Below, in pieces: positions 1 to 8,373 of a DNA stretch of 64,000 bases. Where the stretch lies: the NCBI GenBank assembly GCA_963842295.1, contig CAWJFY010000005.1, positions 62,001 to 126,000 of the forward strand. Direction: 5' to 3'. Origin of the DNA: JAJNBA01 sp963842295 (GTDB lineage Bacteria > Actinomycetota > UBA4738 > HRBIN12). Every line of letters begins with the position of its first letter. Positions within the stretch are counted from its first letter, which is position 1. Below the pieces are notes generated by a model. It saw only the letters and a list, made by a program, of their open reading frames with translations. It searched no databases and was not told the DNA's origin. The position numbers were made by a program, and so were the translations under genes.

Positions 1-1220
1 AGGTCGTCGAGGAAGTCGAGGAGGCCGTCGTCGGCCCAGTGCAGATCCTCGAACACCAGGACGGTCGCGCGGCGCTCGGCGAGGGCCTCGAGGAAGCGAC
101 GCCAGGCCGCGGGCCCGTCCTCCATCGTCTCCGAGCCGGCGTCTCGCTCTCGGGTCAGCCCGATCAGGGGGCGCAGGTGGCGTGCGACCCAGCGCTGCTC
201 GTCCTCCTCCGCGATCAGCTCGGTGACGCTCCGGTCCACCTTGTCCGCGGCCTCGCCATCGGTGTCCGTCTCCAGGATGCCCGCCTCGGCCTTGATCATC
301 TCGCCGAGGGCCCAATAGCTCACGCCGTCTCCGTAGGGCAGGCACCGGCCCTGTCGCCAGGTGATCAGATCCGGCATCCCTTCGATGTGGACGAAGAGCT
401 CGTGCACCAGGCGGCTCTTCCCGATACCCGGCTCGCCGACCAGCGTGACGAGCTGTGGCTCGGCCTGATGTCGCGCCCGATCGAGGGCGTCCCGGAGGAG
501 GGCGAGCTCCCGCTCACGCCCGACGAGCGCGGTGTCGACCCGACGGGTGATGTCGATGCCGTAATGGGATCGCGCCTCGACCGCCTCCCACGCCTGCACG
601 GGATCGACCTTCCCCTTCGCCTCCACCCGCTCGGCCTCCCGGTACTCGATCGCGCGTTCCGTCGCCACGTAGGTGGCCTCGCCCACCAGGATCCCGTCCA
701 CCGGGGCTGAGGTCTGGAGCCGAGCCGCGGTGTTGACGACGTCTCCGGCCGCCATCCCCTCGCCCGCGAGCGGATGCGCGCCGAGCGAGACCAACGCCTC
801 TCCCGTGTTGACGCCCATCCGGACGTGGAGGTCGATGGCCGGATCCTGCTCGTTCATCTCGGCCATCGCGTCGCGGATCCCGAGCGCGGCGCGGACCGCG
901 CGTTCGGGGTCGTCCTCGTGCGCCGTCGGCGCGCCGAACACCGCCATCACCGCGTCGCCGATGAACTTCTCGACGGTCCCCCCGCGGCGTTCGAGCTCCT
1001 CGCGGAGACGGGCGAAGTACGGCGTGAGGGTCGCGCGCACATCCTCAGGATCGAGTTGTTCGCTCCTGCTGGTGAAGCCGACGAGATCGGCGAACAGGAC
1101 CGTGACGACCTTGCGCTCCTCGCGTGCCGATCCTGCCGGTTCGCCGAGCGCCGATCCGCAGTTCGCGCAGAACCTCGCGTCATCGGGGTTCTCTCGCCCG
1201 CATCTGGAGCAGGTCTGCAC
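1..1220 (-). CDS. Class III nucleotidyl cyclase with N-terminal zinc ribbon and AAA-type ATPase domain (partial)
   Basis: The 3' end is cut by the window edge; about 406 codons are present. A short zinc ribbon (Cys4, Cys7, Cys18, Cys21) is followed by a class III adenylate/guanylate cyclase domain at about residues 37-210, with metal-binding Asp45 in FADLVGFT and a second in KFIGDAVMAVFG. Next comes an ATPase domain with Walker A GEPGIGKS at 262-269. This order is known in large actinobacterial regulators, where the ATPase part resembles STAND/LuxR-type ATPases and is often followed by TPR repeats, here outside the window. The GTG start was chosen because it lies just before the zinc ribbon, 10 nt after the dedA stop, so the two are probably cotranscribed. 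Whether it makes cAMP or cGMP cannot be settled here. Confidence 0.85.
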   Translation of the reverse strand, partial: MQTCSRCGRENPDDARFCANCGSALGEPAGSAREERKVVTVLFADLVGFTSRSEQLDPEDVRATLTPYFARLREELERRGGTVEKFIGDAVMAVFGAPTAHEDDPERAVRAALGIRDAMAEMNEQDPAIDLHVRMGVNTGEALVSLGAHPLAGEGMAAGDVVNTAARLQTSAPVDGILVGEATYVATERAIEYREAERVEAKGKVDPVQAWEAVEARSHYGIDITRRVDTALVGRERELALLRDALDRARHQAEPQLVTLVGEPGIGKSRLVHELFVHIEGMPDLITWRQGRCLPYGDGVSYWALGEMIKAEAGILETDTDGEAADKVDRSVTELIAEEDEQRWVARHLRPLIGLTRERDAGSETMEDGPAAWRRFLEALAERRATVLVFEDLHWADDGLLDFLDD

Positions 1221-1230
1221 GGCGGGGAGC

Positions 1231-1900
1231 CTACTCCGCGGTCTGTCCCTCAGAGGCTCGGTCGAGCTCGGCGTAGGCAGCTCGCACCTTCCGGTACCGG
1301 TGCGCGACCCACCACACGGCGACCGCCACGACAGCCGCGGCGATCGCCCACGCCACCGGCTGCAGGATGTCCTCGACCTTCGTCCAGTTCTCACCGAGCA
1401 GGTAGCCGAGCCACGCCAGCGCGAACGTCCACGGCAGGCATCCGAGCACCGTGTACACGGTGAAGCGCCAGAACGGCATCCGAGCGACGCCCGCCGGAAG
1501 GGAGATGAACGTCCGGATCACCGGCAGCAGTCGGGAGACGAACACGGTGAGCTCACCGCGGCGCTCGAACCACTCGTGCGCCCGGTCGACCTCGTGGGGA
1601 AGCACGAGGACGTACCTCCCGAACCGGTCGATCAGCGGCCGGCCCCCTGCCGCGCCCGCCCAGTAGGCCAGCCACGAGCCGACCAGGTTCCCGGCCGTCC
1701 CCACGAGTGCCACCGTCACGAGGTCGAGCTCCTGGCCCGCACCTGCGAACGATGCGCTGGCGAGCGCGCCGCCGAACAGCATCGTGACCTCCGAAGGGAT
1801 CGGGATGCAGGCCGACTCCAGCACCATGAGGAGGAACACGGCCAGGTAGCCGTAGTCACCGATGAAGGTTGGTGATGAAGTCGTTGAATATCGCGAGCAC
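1231..1900 (-). CDS. DedA/SNARE-associated family membrane protein, apparent one-base frameshift near the N-terminus
   Basis: The bulk of the protein reads as a DedA family member: several membrane helices, the family ESACIPIPSE segment and the later RLLPVIRTFISLPAG motif. No start codon exists in that frame near the N-terminus. A GTG at 1900, preceded by GGAGGG at about 10 nt, opens another frame encoding VLAIFNDFITNL, a typical DedA start. That frame reaches a TGA two codons after a CTT codon at 1867-1865. Dropping one base there joins the frames as FITNL-IGDYGYLAVF and gives a normal 222-residue protein. DedA proteins support membrane homeostasis, probably as lipid flippases or proton-coupled transporters. 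The gene is divergent from topA. The break may be a sequence error or a real mutation. Confidence 0.75.
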
Positions 1901-2103
1901 GCAGCGAGCGCCCTCCGGTGCGGGAATAAGGCCAGCCTACCAGCGCGTTCTTGAGGCTCCGGAGCGGTTGTGGCCTGAGCTCGCGACGATCCTCGGCCCG
2001 GCCGATGCTCCGTGGAGGCCTGAAGGCCGGTGGTACGGTCCCGAAGAGGCCCGCTCTTGACACCACCCGTCAACATCCCCTGAGAGGAAGAGTCAGCTTC
2101 GAG

Positions 2104-4650
2104 ATGCCAGGAACCCTCGTCATCGTCGAATCGCCTGCTAAGGCGAAGACCATAGAGAGATACCTGGGCGACGATTACGCCGTCCGGGCTTCCTTCGGGC
2201 ACGTCCGGGATCTGCCGAAGAGCCAGCTCGGCGTGGACGTGGAGGACGGCTTCGAGCCCGTGTACGAGGTCCCCGAGGACTCGAAGCGCCACGTCGCCGA
2301 TCTGAAGAAGGCGCTCAAGGGTGCGGACGAGCTCGTGCTTGCCACCGACTACGATCGCGAGGGCGAGGCGATCGCGTACCACGTCGCGACCCTGCTGGGC
2401 GTGCCGGCCGACGAAGCGAAGCGGATCACCTTCACCGAGATCACACGCGACGCGATCCTCGAATCCGTCCGGCACCCGCGCGCGATCGATCTGAAGCTCG
2501 TGGACGCCCAGGAGGCGCGTCGCGTCCTCGACCGGCTCGTCGGGTACCGGATCAGCCCGATCCTCTGGAAGAAGGTGCGACCCGGGCTCTCCGCCGGCCG
2601 GGTGCAATCGGTCGCCGTCCGCTTGATCGTGGAGCGCGAGCGGGAGATCCGAGCGTTCCAGCCGGTCGAGTATTGGAGCGTCGACGTACGGCTTTCGCCG
2701 GACGGGGAGGAACAACCCTTCGTGGCTCGCCTCACCGAGATCCCGGAGGGGAAGCTCGCGACCGCGCCGGACAAGAAGGGCATCCTGCTCGGCGCCGAGG
2801 CAGACGCCACGCCGCACGTCGAGCGGCTCGGCCGGGCCGAGTACCGAGTCACGGACGTCCAGAGGAAGGAGCGGAAGCGTTCGCCGGCACCTCCGTTCAC
2901 GACGTCCACGCTGCAGCAGGAAGCCGCCCGGAAGCTCGGGTTCACGGCCCGAAAGACGATGACGCTCGCCCAGCGCCTGTACGAGGGCGTCACCCTTCCC
3001 GGTGAGGGGTCCGTCGGCCTGATCACGTACATGCGCACCGATTCCGTCACCATCGCCGACACGGCGCTGCGGGAGATCGCCGAGTTGGTGAAGGGCGAGT
3101 ACGGGGCCGCGTACGCGCTCGCCGAGCACCGCCGGTACAAGACGCGTTCGCGCAATGCGCAGGAGGCGCACGAAGCGGTCCGGCCGACCTCCGTCTTCCG
3201 CACACCTGAGCGAGTAGCCGCGGCGCTCGACCGCGACCAGTTGCGCCTCTACGACCTGATCTGGAAGCGAACGGTGGCGACGCAGATGGCCGAGGCGCGC
3301 TTCGACCAGGTGGGGATCGACATCCAGGCGGTGGATGGGGACGCTCGTTACAGCCTCCGCGCCACCGGCCAGACCCTCGTGTTCGACGGTTTCATCCGGG
3401 TCTACACGGAGGGCCGCGACGAGGGGCCCGACGAGGACGCCGAGTCGCGCCTGCCCGAGCTCACGGCCGAGCAGCTCCTCCGGTTGCTGGAGGTCCTCCC
3501 CGAACAGCACTTCACCCAGCCGCCGCCCCGGTACACGGAGGCGTCACTCGTGAAGGTCCTCGAGGAGCTGGGCATCGGCCGACCTTCGACCTATGCCTCG
3601 ATCATCCAGACCATCCAGGCGCGGGGCTACGTGCGCCTGGATCAGAAGCGGTTCATGCCGGAAGACGTCGCGGAGGTGGTGACCGACAAGCTGATCCAGC
3701 ATTTCCCCGACATCGTCGACGTGCACTTCACGGCGCGGATGGAGGAGGAACTGGACGACATCGCCGAGGGCAAGGCGACGCGGGTGGCCGTCCTGCAGGA
3801 CTTCTACGTGCCGTTCTCGGAGGAGCTGGCGCTCGCCGAGGAGAAGTTCGAACGGTATCTGGAGGAGCTCGATGAGCTCTGTCCGAAGTGCCCCACCGAG
3901 GGCCGGGAGCCGGGGCGGCTGCAGGTGCGGCTGGGCAGGTTCGGCAAGTTCATCGGCTGCGACAACTTCCCCGACTGCGACTACATCAGGAACCTCGATG
4001 GGAGCGAACGGCCGGAGCCGGAGCTGCTCGACGAGAGATGCCCGGACTGCGGACGTCAGCTCGTGAGGAAGGTCGGTCGCTTCGGGCCGTTCGTTGGCTG
4101 CAGCGGCTACCCGGACTGTCGCTACATCAAGAAGGAGCCACCCAAGAGCACCGGTGTGACCTGTCCGCAGTGCGGCCAGGGCGAGCTGGTCGAGAAGCGC
4201 ACGCGCTTCGGGCTGATGTACGGGTGCGATCGGTATCCCGACTGTGACTGTGCCGTCAACAATCCTCCCGAGAAGGACATCGCGTGCCCGGACTGCGGCG
4301 GCCTGCTCCTGCGCAGGCCGAAGAGCCTCCGGTGCTGGCACTGCGGGGCCGAAGTCGACCTCGACATGAAGGTGACCAAGCCCGGGGACCGGGAGGCCGA
4401 GGCTGCGGCGCGCGCGGCCAAGGCGGAGGCGCGGAAGGCACGAACGGCCGCGCGCGCCGCCAAGAAGCCTGCGGCCTCGAGGAGGGCTTCCGCCCGGAAA
4501 ACGGCCGCCAAGAAGAAGAAGGCACCGGCGAAGAAGAAGAGCGCGGCCTTGAAGGGATCGGCGGTCAAGAAGGCAACCGCGGCGAAGCGGAAGCCGGCGC
4601 CCTCGCAGGAGACGGCCCCGGAGCCGGTCACCGCCGGCGAGGAAGGCTAG
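2104..4650 (+). CDS. topA: DNA topoisomerase I (type IA)
   Basis: 848 residues. It relaxes negatively supercoiled DNA through a 5'-phosphotyrosine intermediate. The TOPRIM domain starts at the N-terminus (VIVESPAKAKT, Glu9) and contains the Asp-x-Asp-x-Glu motif at 82-86 (DYDRE). The active-site Tyr309 lies in GLITYMRTDS. The C-terminus has four Cys4-type zinc ribbons from about residue 593 to 760, the last reduced to CPDC...CWHC, then an 80-residue Lys/Ala-rich basic tail like those of mycobacterial and streptomycete TopA. The ATG at 2104 matches the usual family start and follows a GAGAGGAAG element about 15 nt upstream. The next gene starts 3 nt after its stop, as in the topA-tmk-holB order of streptomycetes. 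Confidence 0.97.
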   Translation: MPGTLVIVESPAKAKTIERYLGDDYAVRASFGHVRDLPKSQLGVDVEDGFEPVYEVPEDSKRHVADLKKALKGADELVLATDYDREGEAIAYHVATLLGVPADEAKRITFTEITRDAILESVRHPRAIDLKLVDAQEARRVLDRLVGYRISPILWKKVRPGLSAGRVQSVAVRLIVEREREIRAFQPVEYWSVDVRLSPDGEEQPFVARLTEIPEGKLATAPDKKGILLGAEADATPHVERLGRAEYRVTDVQRKERKRSPAPPFTTSTLQQEAARKLGFTARKTMTLAQRLYEGVTLPGEGSVGLITYMRTDSVTIADTALREIAELVKGEYGAAYALAEHRRYKTRSRNAQEAHEAVRPTSVFRTPERVAAALDRDQLRLYDLIWKRTVATQMAEARFDQVGIDIQAVDGDARYSLRATGQTLVFDGFIRVYTEGRDEGPDEDAESRLPELTAEQLLRLLEVLPEQHFTQPPPRYTEASLVKVLEELGIGRPSTYASIIQTIQARGYVRLDQKRFMPEDVAEVVTDKLIQHFPDIVDVHFTARMEEELDDIAEGKATRVAVLQDFYVPFSEELALAEEKFERYLEELDELCPKCPTEGREPGRLQVRLGRFGKFIGCDNFPDCDYIRNLDGSERPEPELLDERCPDCGRQLVRKVGRFGPFVGCSGYPDCRYIKKEPPKSTGVTCPQCGQGELVEKRTRFGLMYGCDRYPDCDCAVNNPPEKDIACPDCGGLLLRRPKSLRCWHCGAEVDLDMKVTKPGDREAEAAARAAKAEARKARTAARAAKKPAASRRASARKTAAKKKKAPAKKKSAALKGSAVKKATAAKRKPAPSQETAPEPVTAGEEG

Positions 4651-4653
4651 GCG

Positions 4654-6750
4654 TTGGCGAGCGTCGCCGACGAGGTTGCCGCGCTCCGCGGCACCCGGTC
4701 GGCGACGCTCGGCGACCTGCTCACCCACCCGCCCTTCGCCCGACTGCTGGCGGCGATGACCGTGTCGTCGCTGGGCGACTGGGTCGGGTTCCTCGCGGTG
4801 ACCGCCCTGGTCGCGGAACTCGCCGGCGGCACCGGCGGCGCTGCCTTCTCGGTCGCCGGGTTGATGCTCGCGCGCACCCTTCCCGCCGTCCTGTTCGGCC
4901 CGATCGCCGGTGCCCTCGTCGACCGGCTGGACCGGAAGCGGATCATGATCATCGCCGACCTCGCCCGCGGCGCGATGTACGCGGCGATGGTGTTCATCGG
5001 CCAGCTGTGGGCGATCTACGCGTTGTCCTTCGTGATCGAGAGCTTCTCGCTCGTGTGGGGTCCGGCGAGGGACGCGTCGCTGCCCAAGCTCGTGCCGCGC
5101 CGTCAGCTCGCGAACGCGAACTCGATCGCGCTCGCCTCCACCTACGGCACCCTCCCGCTCGGCGGGATCGTCTTCACCGTGCTCGTCGGTTTGAACACGC
5201 TGCTCAGCCACGCGATCCCGATCCTCGAGGGACGTGACCAAGCGGTGCCCTTGTTCCTCGACGCGGCGACCTTCGTGTTCTCCGCCGCGATGATCAGCCG
5301 CGTGCCGATCCCTCCTTCCCCCGCGAGGCTCACCGGTCGTCTGGACTTCTCTCGCATCTGGCGCGACATGGGCGACGGGATCCGGTTCCTCCGCGAGGAC
5401 TCGATCGCGTCGGCGATGACGGCCGGGATCGTGGTCGCGTTCTCCGCCGTCGGCGCCGTCCTGGCGCTGGCGCCGCTGTTCGTCGTCCGGAGTCTCGGCG
5501 CCGACGACGCCGGATGGGGGTTCATGGTCACCTCCTTCGGCGTCGGGATCGGGCTGGGGATGGTGAGCGCGAACCAGGCCTCGCGTCTCGTCGAACGGGT
5601 CTCGCTCTTCCCGTGGTCGATCGTCGTGGCCGCCGGCACGTTGTTCGTGCTGGCGGCGATGCCCAACCTCGCTCTCGCCGCCGTCGTCACCGTCTGGCTC
5701 GGTGCCTTCTGCGGGCTGGCCTGGGTGACCGGCTACACCTTGTTGCAGGAGAACGTCCGCGACGAGTTCCGGGGGCGGACGTTCGCCTCGCTCACGGTCC
5801 TGTCACGGATGGGGTTGTTCCTCTCCCTCGCCACGTTCCCTACGCTGGCAGGTGTCTATGGCACATTGGGCGCCGGCTCCGAGCTCGGGATCCGACTGGC
5901 TCTCGCGACCGCGGGCATCGCGGTGGCTATCGCCGGGCTCAACACGTGGCGTCTCCTCAAGCGTTATCGGCTCTCTCGTCAGCAGCCCCTCACCCTGGTG
6001 CCGAAGCTGAAGCGGCCCCCCGCGACCGGGTTCTTCATCGCCTTCGAGGGCGTCGAGGGATCTGGGAAGGGAACCCAGGTCCGCATGGCGGAGGAGTTGA
6101 TGCGCTCGCAGGGCTACGACGTGCTGGTCACGCGAGAGCCCGGGGGAACGGCCGTCGGCGAGCGGGTGCGAGACCTGCTCCTCGACCCCGAGACCGGACA
6201 GCTCGACGCGAGGGCCGAGGCACTCCTGTTCGCCGCGTCCCGCGCGCAGACCGTCTATTCGGTGATCCGCCCCGGCCTGGCGGAAGGGAAGGTCGTGATC
6301 TGCGACCGGTACGTCGACTCGTCGCTCGCGTATCAGGGGTGGGGACGCGGGCTGGGGGAGCCGGACGTCCTCACGTTGAACGTGTGGGGGACACAGGGCC
6401 TGTTCCCCGACCTCGTGATCCTGCTGCATCTGGAACCGGAACGGGGACTGCTGCGGTCCACGGAAGCGCCGGACCGGATGGAGCTCGAGGGACAGGACTT
6501 CCACGCCAAGGTGGCCGACGCCTACTTGAAGATCGCCGAAGAGCACCCGGAGCGCATCGTCGTGATCGATGCGGACAAGCCCCCGGCCGAGGTCTTCGAC
6601 GAGGTGCGGGCCGCGCTCGAGAAAGCGCTGGGTGAGCGCGAAGACGGGGGCGGCGCGGGAGCCCTGAAGCCGTCCGCCGGCGCAGCGGGTGATGACGCGG
6701 CGGCCTCGACCGGCGACTCGACCGGACCCGCGGCCCCGCACACGGACTGA
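4654..6750 (+). CDS. tmk: MFS-type membrane domain fused to thymidylate kinase
   Basis: 698 residues from a TTG start. Residues 1 to about 440 are a 12-helix major facilitator-like region with the loop motif GALVDRLDRKR. Residues from about 460 are a complete dTMP kinase: P-loop GVEGSGKGT at 466-474, TREPGGT, the DR motif in CDRYVDSSLAYQGW, and a LID-like stretch. The kinase makes dTDP for DNA synthesis. The same fusion is known beside topA and holB in Streptomyces, so it is not an assembly artefact. The P-loop has Gly instead of the usual Ser/Thr after the Lys, as in adenylate kinases. The C-terminal 35 residues are Ala/Gly-rich and probably disordered. What the membrane half transports, if anything, is unknown. 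Confidence 0.92.
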   Translation: MASVADEVAALRGTRSATLGDLLTHPPFARLLAAMTVSSLGDWVGFLAVTALVAELAGGTGGAAFSVAGLMLARTLPAVLFGPIAGALVDRLDRKRIMIIADLARGAMYAAMVFIGQLWAIYALSFVIESFSLVWGPARDASLPKLVPRRQLANANSIALASTYGTLPLGGIVFTVLVGLNTLLSHAIPILEGRDQAVPLFLDAATFVFSAAMISRVPIPPSPARLTGRLDFSRIWRDMGDGIRFLREDSIASAMTAGIVVAFSAVGAVLALAPLFVVRSLGADDAGWGFMVTSFGVGIGLGMVSANQASRLVERVSLFPWSIVVAAGTLFVLAAMPNLALAAVVTVWLGAFCGLAWVTGYTLLQENVRDEFRGRTFASLTVLSRMGLFLSLATFPTLAGVYGTLGAGSELGIRLALATAGIAVAIAGLNTWRLLKRYRLSRQQPLTLVPKLKRPPATGFFIAFEGVEGSGKGTQVRMAEELMRSQGYDVLVTREPGGTAVGERVRDLLLDPETGQLDARAEALLFAASRAQTVYSVIRPGLAEGKVVICDRYVDSSLAYQGWGRGLGEPDVLTLNVWGTQGLFPDLVILLHLEPERGLLRSTEAPDRMELEGQDFHAKVADAYLKIAEEHPERIVVIDADKPPAEVFDEVRAALEKALGEREDGGGAGALKPSAGAAGDDAAASTGDSTGPAAPHTD

Positions 6751-6781
6751 GGTCGTCGGTGGACCGCGATAGCGTACGTCC

Positions 6782-7906
6782 GTGAACGTTCCCGTTCTCG
6801 GTCGGGTCCCCGGGCAAGTCGCCGCGATGGCGTTCCTGCGCGGCGCGACCGAACGTCCCCACCACGCCTACGTGTTCGCCGGTCCGGAGGGCAGCGGGAA
6901 GTCGCTCGCCGCTCGAGCGTTCGTCGCCGCATTGCTCTGCCGGCGCGGCGGGTGTGGCGAGTGTCGCGACTGCCGTCTCGCGGAGGAGGACCACCATCCC
7001 AACCAGTTCGTCGTCGAGCCCGAGGGCCGTGACATCCACGTCGACACGATCCGTACCGAGGTCTGGCAGCCCGCCTACCGCACCGCACCCGAGCCGGGAA
7101 GGAAGGTCTTCATCCTCCGCGAGGCCGACCGTCTGTCACCGCAAGCCGCCGACACCTTGCTGAAGGTGCTGGAGGAGCCACCCGCGGACGCCGTGCTCCT
7201 GTTGCTGTCGGCGCGAGCTCACGAGCTGCCCGAGACCGTGCTGTCACGCTGCCACATCGTCACGTTCACCGCGCTGCCGGAGGCGTTCGTCGTAGAGGAG
7301 CTGATCCGCGGGGGCTCTGACGAGGTCCGGGCGCGGCTGGCGGCGCGCCTCGCCGGAGGGAACCTGGGACGCGCGAGGAGGCTGGCCGGATCCGACGAGG
7401 GTCTTCGCTTCCGGGACGCGGCGCGGACCGCGATCGGACTCGCCGCGGAAGGGCCGGCGGGAGCCCTCGGGGCCGCCGACGTCGTCTTGCAGGCGGCTGC
7501 CGACTACAAGAAAGGGATGAAGGAAGAGCTCAAGGAGGGTCTCGCACCCTTCCTGGACGATCGTGGCCGGCCCGAGGAGGCGTACCGGGGTGCGATCAAG
7601 CGCCTGGAGGTGAGGTTCCAGCGGCGGGAGCGCCGCGCCGAGCGGGACTACGTGGACTGGGTGCTGCTGGGGGTTTCCGCGCTGCTCCGCGACGCCGTCG
7701 CCGCGGAGGTCGGAGGGGGGATCGAGGTCCTGCTCAACCCCGATCTGGCGGGCGAGCCGGGCGGCGCGCGCCTCCCCGTCGTGCGGGCGGCCACCGGGAT
7801 GGCGGCGGTCGAGGAGGCGCGCGCCGCCCTCGCCGAAGACATCAACCTGAACACCCGCCTGGTGCTGGAGCGGGCCTTCCTTCGCCTCGGCGACGTTGCC
7901 GCGTAG
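6782..7906 (+). CDS. holB: DNA polymerase III delta-prime subunit (clamp-loader ATPase family)
   Basis: 374 residues from a GTG start. The AAA+ clamp-loader module has Walker A GPEGSGKS at 34-41, a zinc-binding knuckle Cys53-x4-Cys58-x2-Cys61-x2-Cys64, the KVLEEPP segment and a sensor-1/SRC motif (ETVLSRC). Delta-prime is part of the complex that loads the beta sliding clamp on DNA. Here it keeps a full P-loop and zinc site, so it resembles gamma/tau (DnaX), but its length, its lack of a tau-like tail and its position after topA and tmk favour holB. It lies 31 nt after the tmk fusion and is probably in the same operon. Confidence 0.9.
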   Translation: MNVPVLGRVPGQVAAMAFLRGATERPHHAYVFAGPEGSGKSLAARAFVAALLCRRGGCGECRDCRLAEEDHHPNQFVVEPEGRDIHVDTIRTEVWQPAYRTAPEPGRKVFILREADRLSPQAADTLLKVLEEPPADAVLLLLSARAHELPETVLSRCHIVTFTALPEAFVVEELIRGGSDEVRARLAARLAGGNLGRARRLAGSDEGLRFRDAARTAIGLAAEGPAGALGAADVVLQAAADYKKGMKEELKEGLAPFLDDRGRPEEAYRGAIKRLEVRFQRRERRAERDYVDWVLLGVSALLRDAVAAEVGGGIEVLLNPDLAGEPGGARLPVVRAATGMAAVEEARAALAEDINLNTRLVLERAFLRLGDVAA

Positions 7907-7928
7907 GGTCGCTCGGGGGATGGACACT

Positions 7929-7944
7929 GTGGTGCTGGCACCAC
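7929..7944. promoter_or_regulatory. Palindrome upstream of the lone receiver gene
   Basis: A near-perfect 16-bp palindrome, GTGGTGC-TG-GCACCAC, lies 46-61 bp before the ATG of the receiver gene and just after holB. Its core GTGCTGGCACC recurs exactly at 14885-14895 in the USP promoter region. It may be an operator; no known regulator consensus is recognised. Confidence 0.4.
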
Positions 7945-7989
7945 TGGCGCATCCTCCCAACGGTGGGACGCTTGCACGTGGAGGAACAG

Positions 7990-8367
7990 ATGCCCGTGCG
8001 GGTTCTCATCGTCGACGATCAAGAGCCTTTCCGGATGGCCGCCAGGATGGTCGTGGAGGCCACCGAGGGCTTCGACGTCGTGGGCGAGGCCGAGACGGGT
8101 GAGGACTCTGTGACGATGGCTTCCGATCTCACGCCTGATCTCGTCCTGATGGACGTCAACCTGCCGGGGATCAACGGGCTCGACGCCACGCGCCAGATCC
8201 TCGCCGACAACGCGAACAGCGCCGTCGTGCTGCTCCTGTCCACGTACGAGGAAGAGGAGTACGCGCCACGCGCCGCGGAGTGCGGAGCCGCCGCGTACAT
8301 CCCGAAGTCGGTGTTCGGCCCCGACCGGCTGGAAGAGGCGTGGGCGGCAGCGCGCGGCGCCGCCTGA
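7990..8367 (+). CDS. Stand-alone response-regulator receiver domain
   Basis: 125 residues, a single CheY-like receiver with no output domain. Acidic pair Asp9/Asp10, phospho-acceptor Asp55 (LMDVNLPG), Thr85 and Lys106 (YIPKS) are all present, so it should be phosphorylatable. The ATG at 7990 is preceded by GAGGAAC; an in-frame upstream GTG has no comparable ribosome-binding site. It is transcribed toward the three tandem histidine kinases, whose last gene ends 6 bp after its stop. The kinases nearby are of the NarL-partner type, so this receiver may take phosphoryl groups from them and act through protein-protein contacts. No target is evident. Confidence 0.88.
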   Translation: MPVRVLIVDDQEPFRMAARMVVEATEGFDVVGEAETGEDSVTMASDLTPDLVLMDVNLPGINGLDATRQILADNANSAVVLLLSTYEEEEYAPRAAECGAAAYIPKSVFGPDRLEEAWAAARGAA

Positions 8368-8373
8368 CATCTC

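Noticed and set aside
2057..2062. TTGACA before topA as a promoter -35 box
   Set aside because: No acceptable -10 box at 16-19 bp downstream.
3544..5241. Long minus-strand open frame opposite topA and the MFS-tmk gene
   Set aside because: Its sequence is biased to Arg, Gly, Asp and Leu with no motif, as expected for the antisense of GC-rich coding DNA; topA and tmk on the plus strand are unmistakable.
6049..6075. Loss of the P-loop Ser/Thr in Tmk (GSGKGT)
   Set aside because: Adenylate kinases use the same GKGT loop and the following Thr is present, so activity is likely kept.
4654..6750. MFS-tmk fusion as a possible assembly chimera
   Set aside because: The same fusion beside topA and holB is known in Streptomyces, and the frame is continuous.
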